From the NCBI GenBank assembly GCA_012845835.1, contig JABAKD010000002.1:2210501-2274500 (forward strand): a stretch of 64,000 nt of DNA, given 5' to 3'. How positions within the stretch are numbered: position 1 is the stretch's first letter; each line of letters opens with the position of its first letter. The translations under genes and the position numbers were made by a program. Below are positions 63,721 to 64,000 of the stretch, piece after piece. The notes beneath the pieces were generated by a model, which worked only from the letters and a program-made list of their open reading frames with translations, had not been told where the DNA came from and made no database searches. Source of the DNA: Undaria pinnatifida (lineage: Eukaryota; Sar; Phaeophyceae; Laminariales; Alariaceae).

Positions 63721-64000
63721 CTAGGTTGAGTGAAGGTCGATGCTATGTACCTGTTCTTTTTCCCGTAAGGAACGACCACTGCGATGCGTTGTAAGATTAG
63801 TCCCGGGTTGGATAGCATCCAGTCCATCTGATGCCCCCTCACGCCCCGCCGAAGGGGAAGGAGATAATATAAGCCAAACATTTTTATGTCGTATATGGAA
63901 GAAACGTACGGAGCACCCGGATGTTGGAGGTGTCTCTATTGGGAGTAGGAACGGTGCTTCGTCTCGAAAATGATGCGTGGTCAATGGTCAGAAGACGGCA

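Overview
The window looks like nuclear DNA of a brown alga, most likely Ectocarpus or a close relative. This is inferred from three things: an EsV-1-7 cysteine-repeat protein (a family known to be expanded in Ectocarpus), intron-rich genes with introns of 0.1 to 4 kb and GTAAG/GTGAG donors, and a high load of small non-autonomous transposons and simple repeats. I see no bacterial operons, rRNA, intact tRNA gene, CRISPR array or transposon protein gene.

Layout. 0-5.8 kb: the last exon of a gene entering from the left, then degenerate repeats, one MITE and a foldback element. 5.8-8.0 kb: a short LTR element split by a Mutator-like long-TIR element with a 9-bp target duplication. 8-16.4 kb: gene-poor, with MITEs. 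16.7-18.1 kb: an intact, apparently intronless EsV-1-7 gene with 11 repeats. 18-27 kb: MITE-rich DNA (three families, nested in places) and a tRNA-derived SINE-like element. 27-41 kb: satellite-like repeats surrounding a minus-strand gene (about 29.0-34.9 kb) that encodes a long charged coiled coil followed by bulb-lectin-like strands. Decayed tandem copies of its last exon lie downstream, and further exon-like pieces lie upstream at 38-40 kb. 42.8-44.9 kb: a tandem array related to the interior of the Mutator-like element. 46-62 kb: a plus-strand kinesin-like gene rebuilt here from seven phase-compatible exons (47,634 to 61,785, about 1,790 codons). It probably continues beyond the last exon found, and it may have an antisense gene in its last large intron. 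62-64 kb: dispersed repeats and one possible small membrane-protein exon.

The genes do not form a pathway. The themes are genome architecture (nested TEs, exon-scale tandem duplication followed by decay) and two unusual proteins: an insertion-rich kinesin with degenerate switch motifs, and a coiled-coil/lectin-like protein. All exon joins are read by hand from splice signals and codon phase and have no transcript support.
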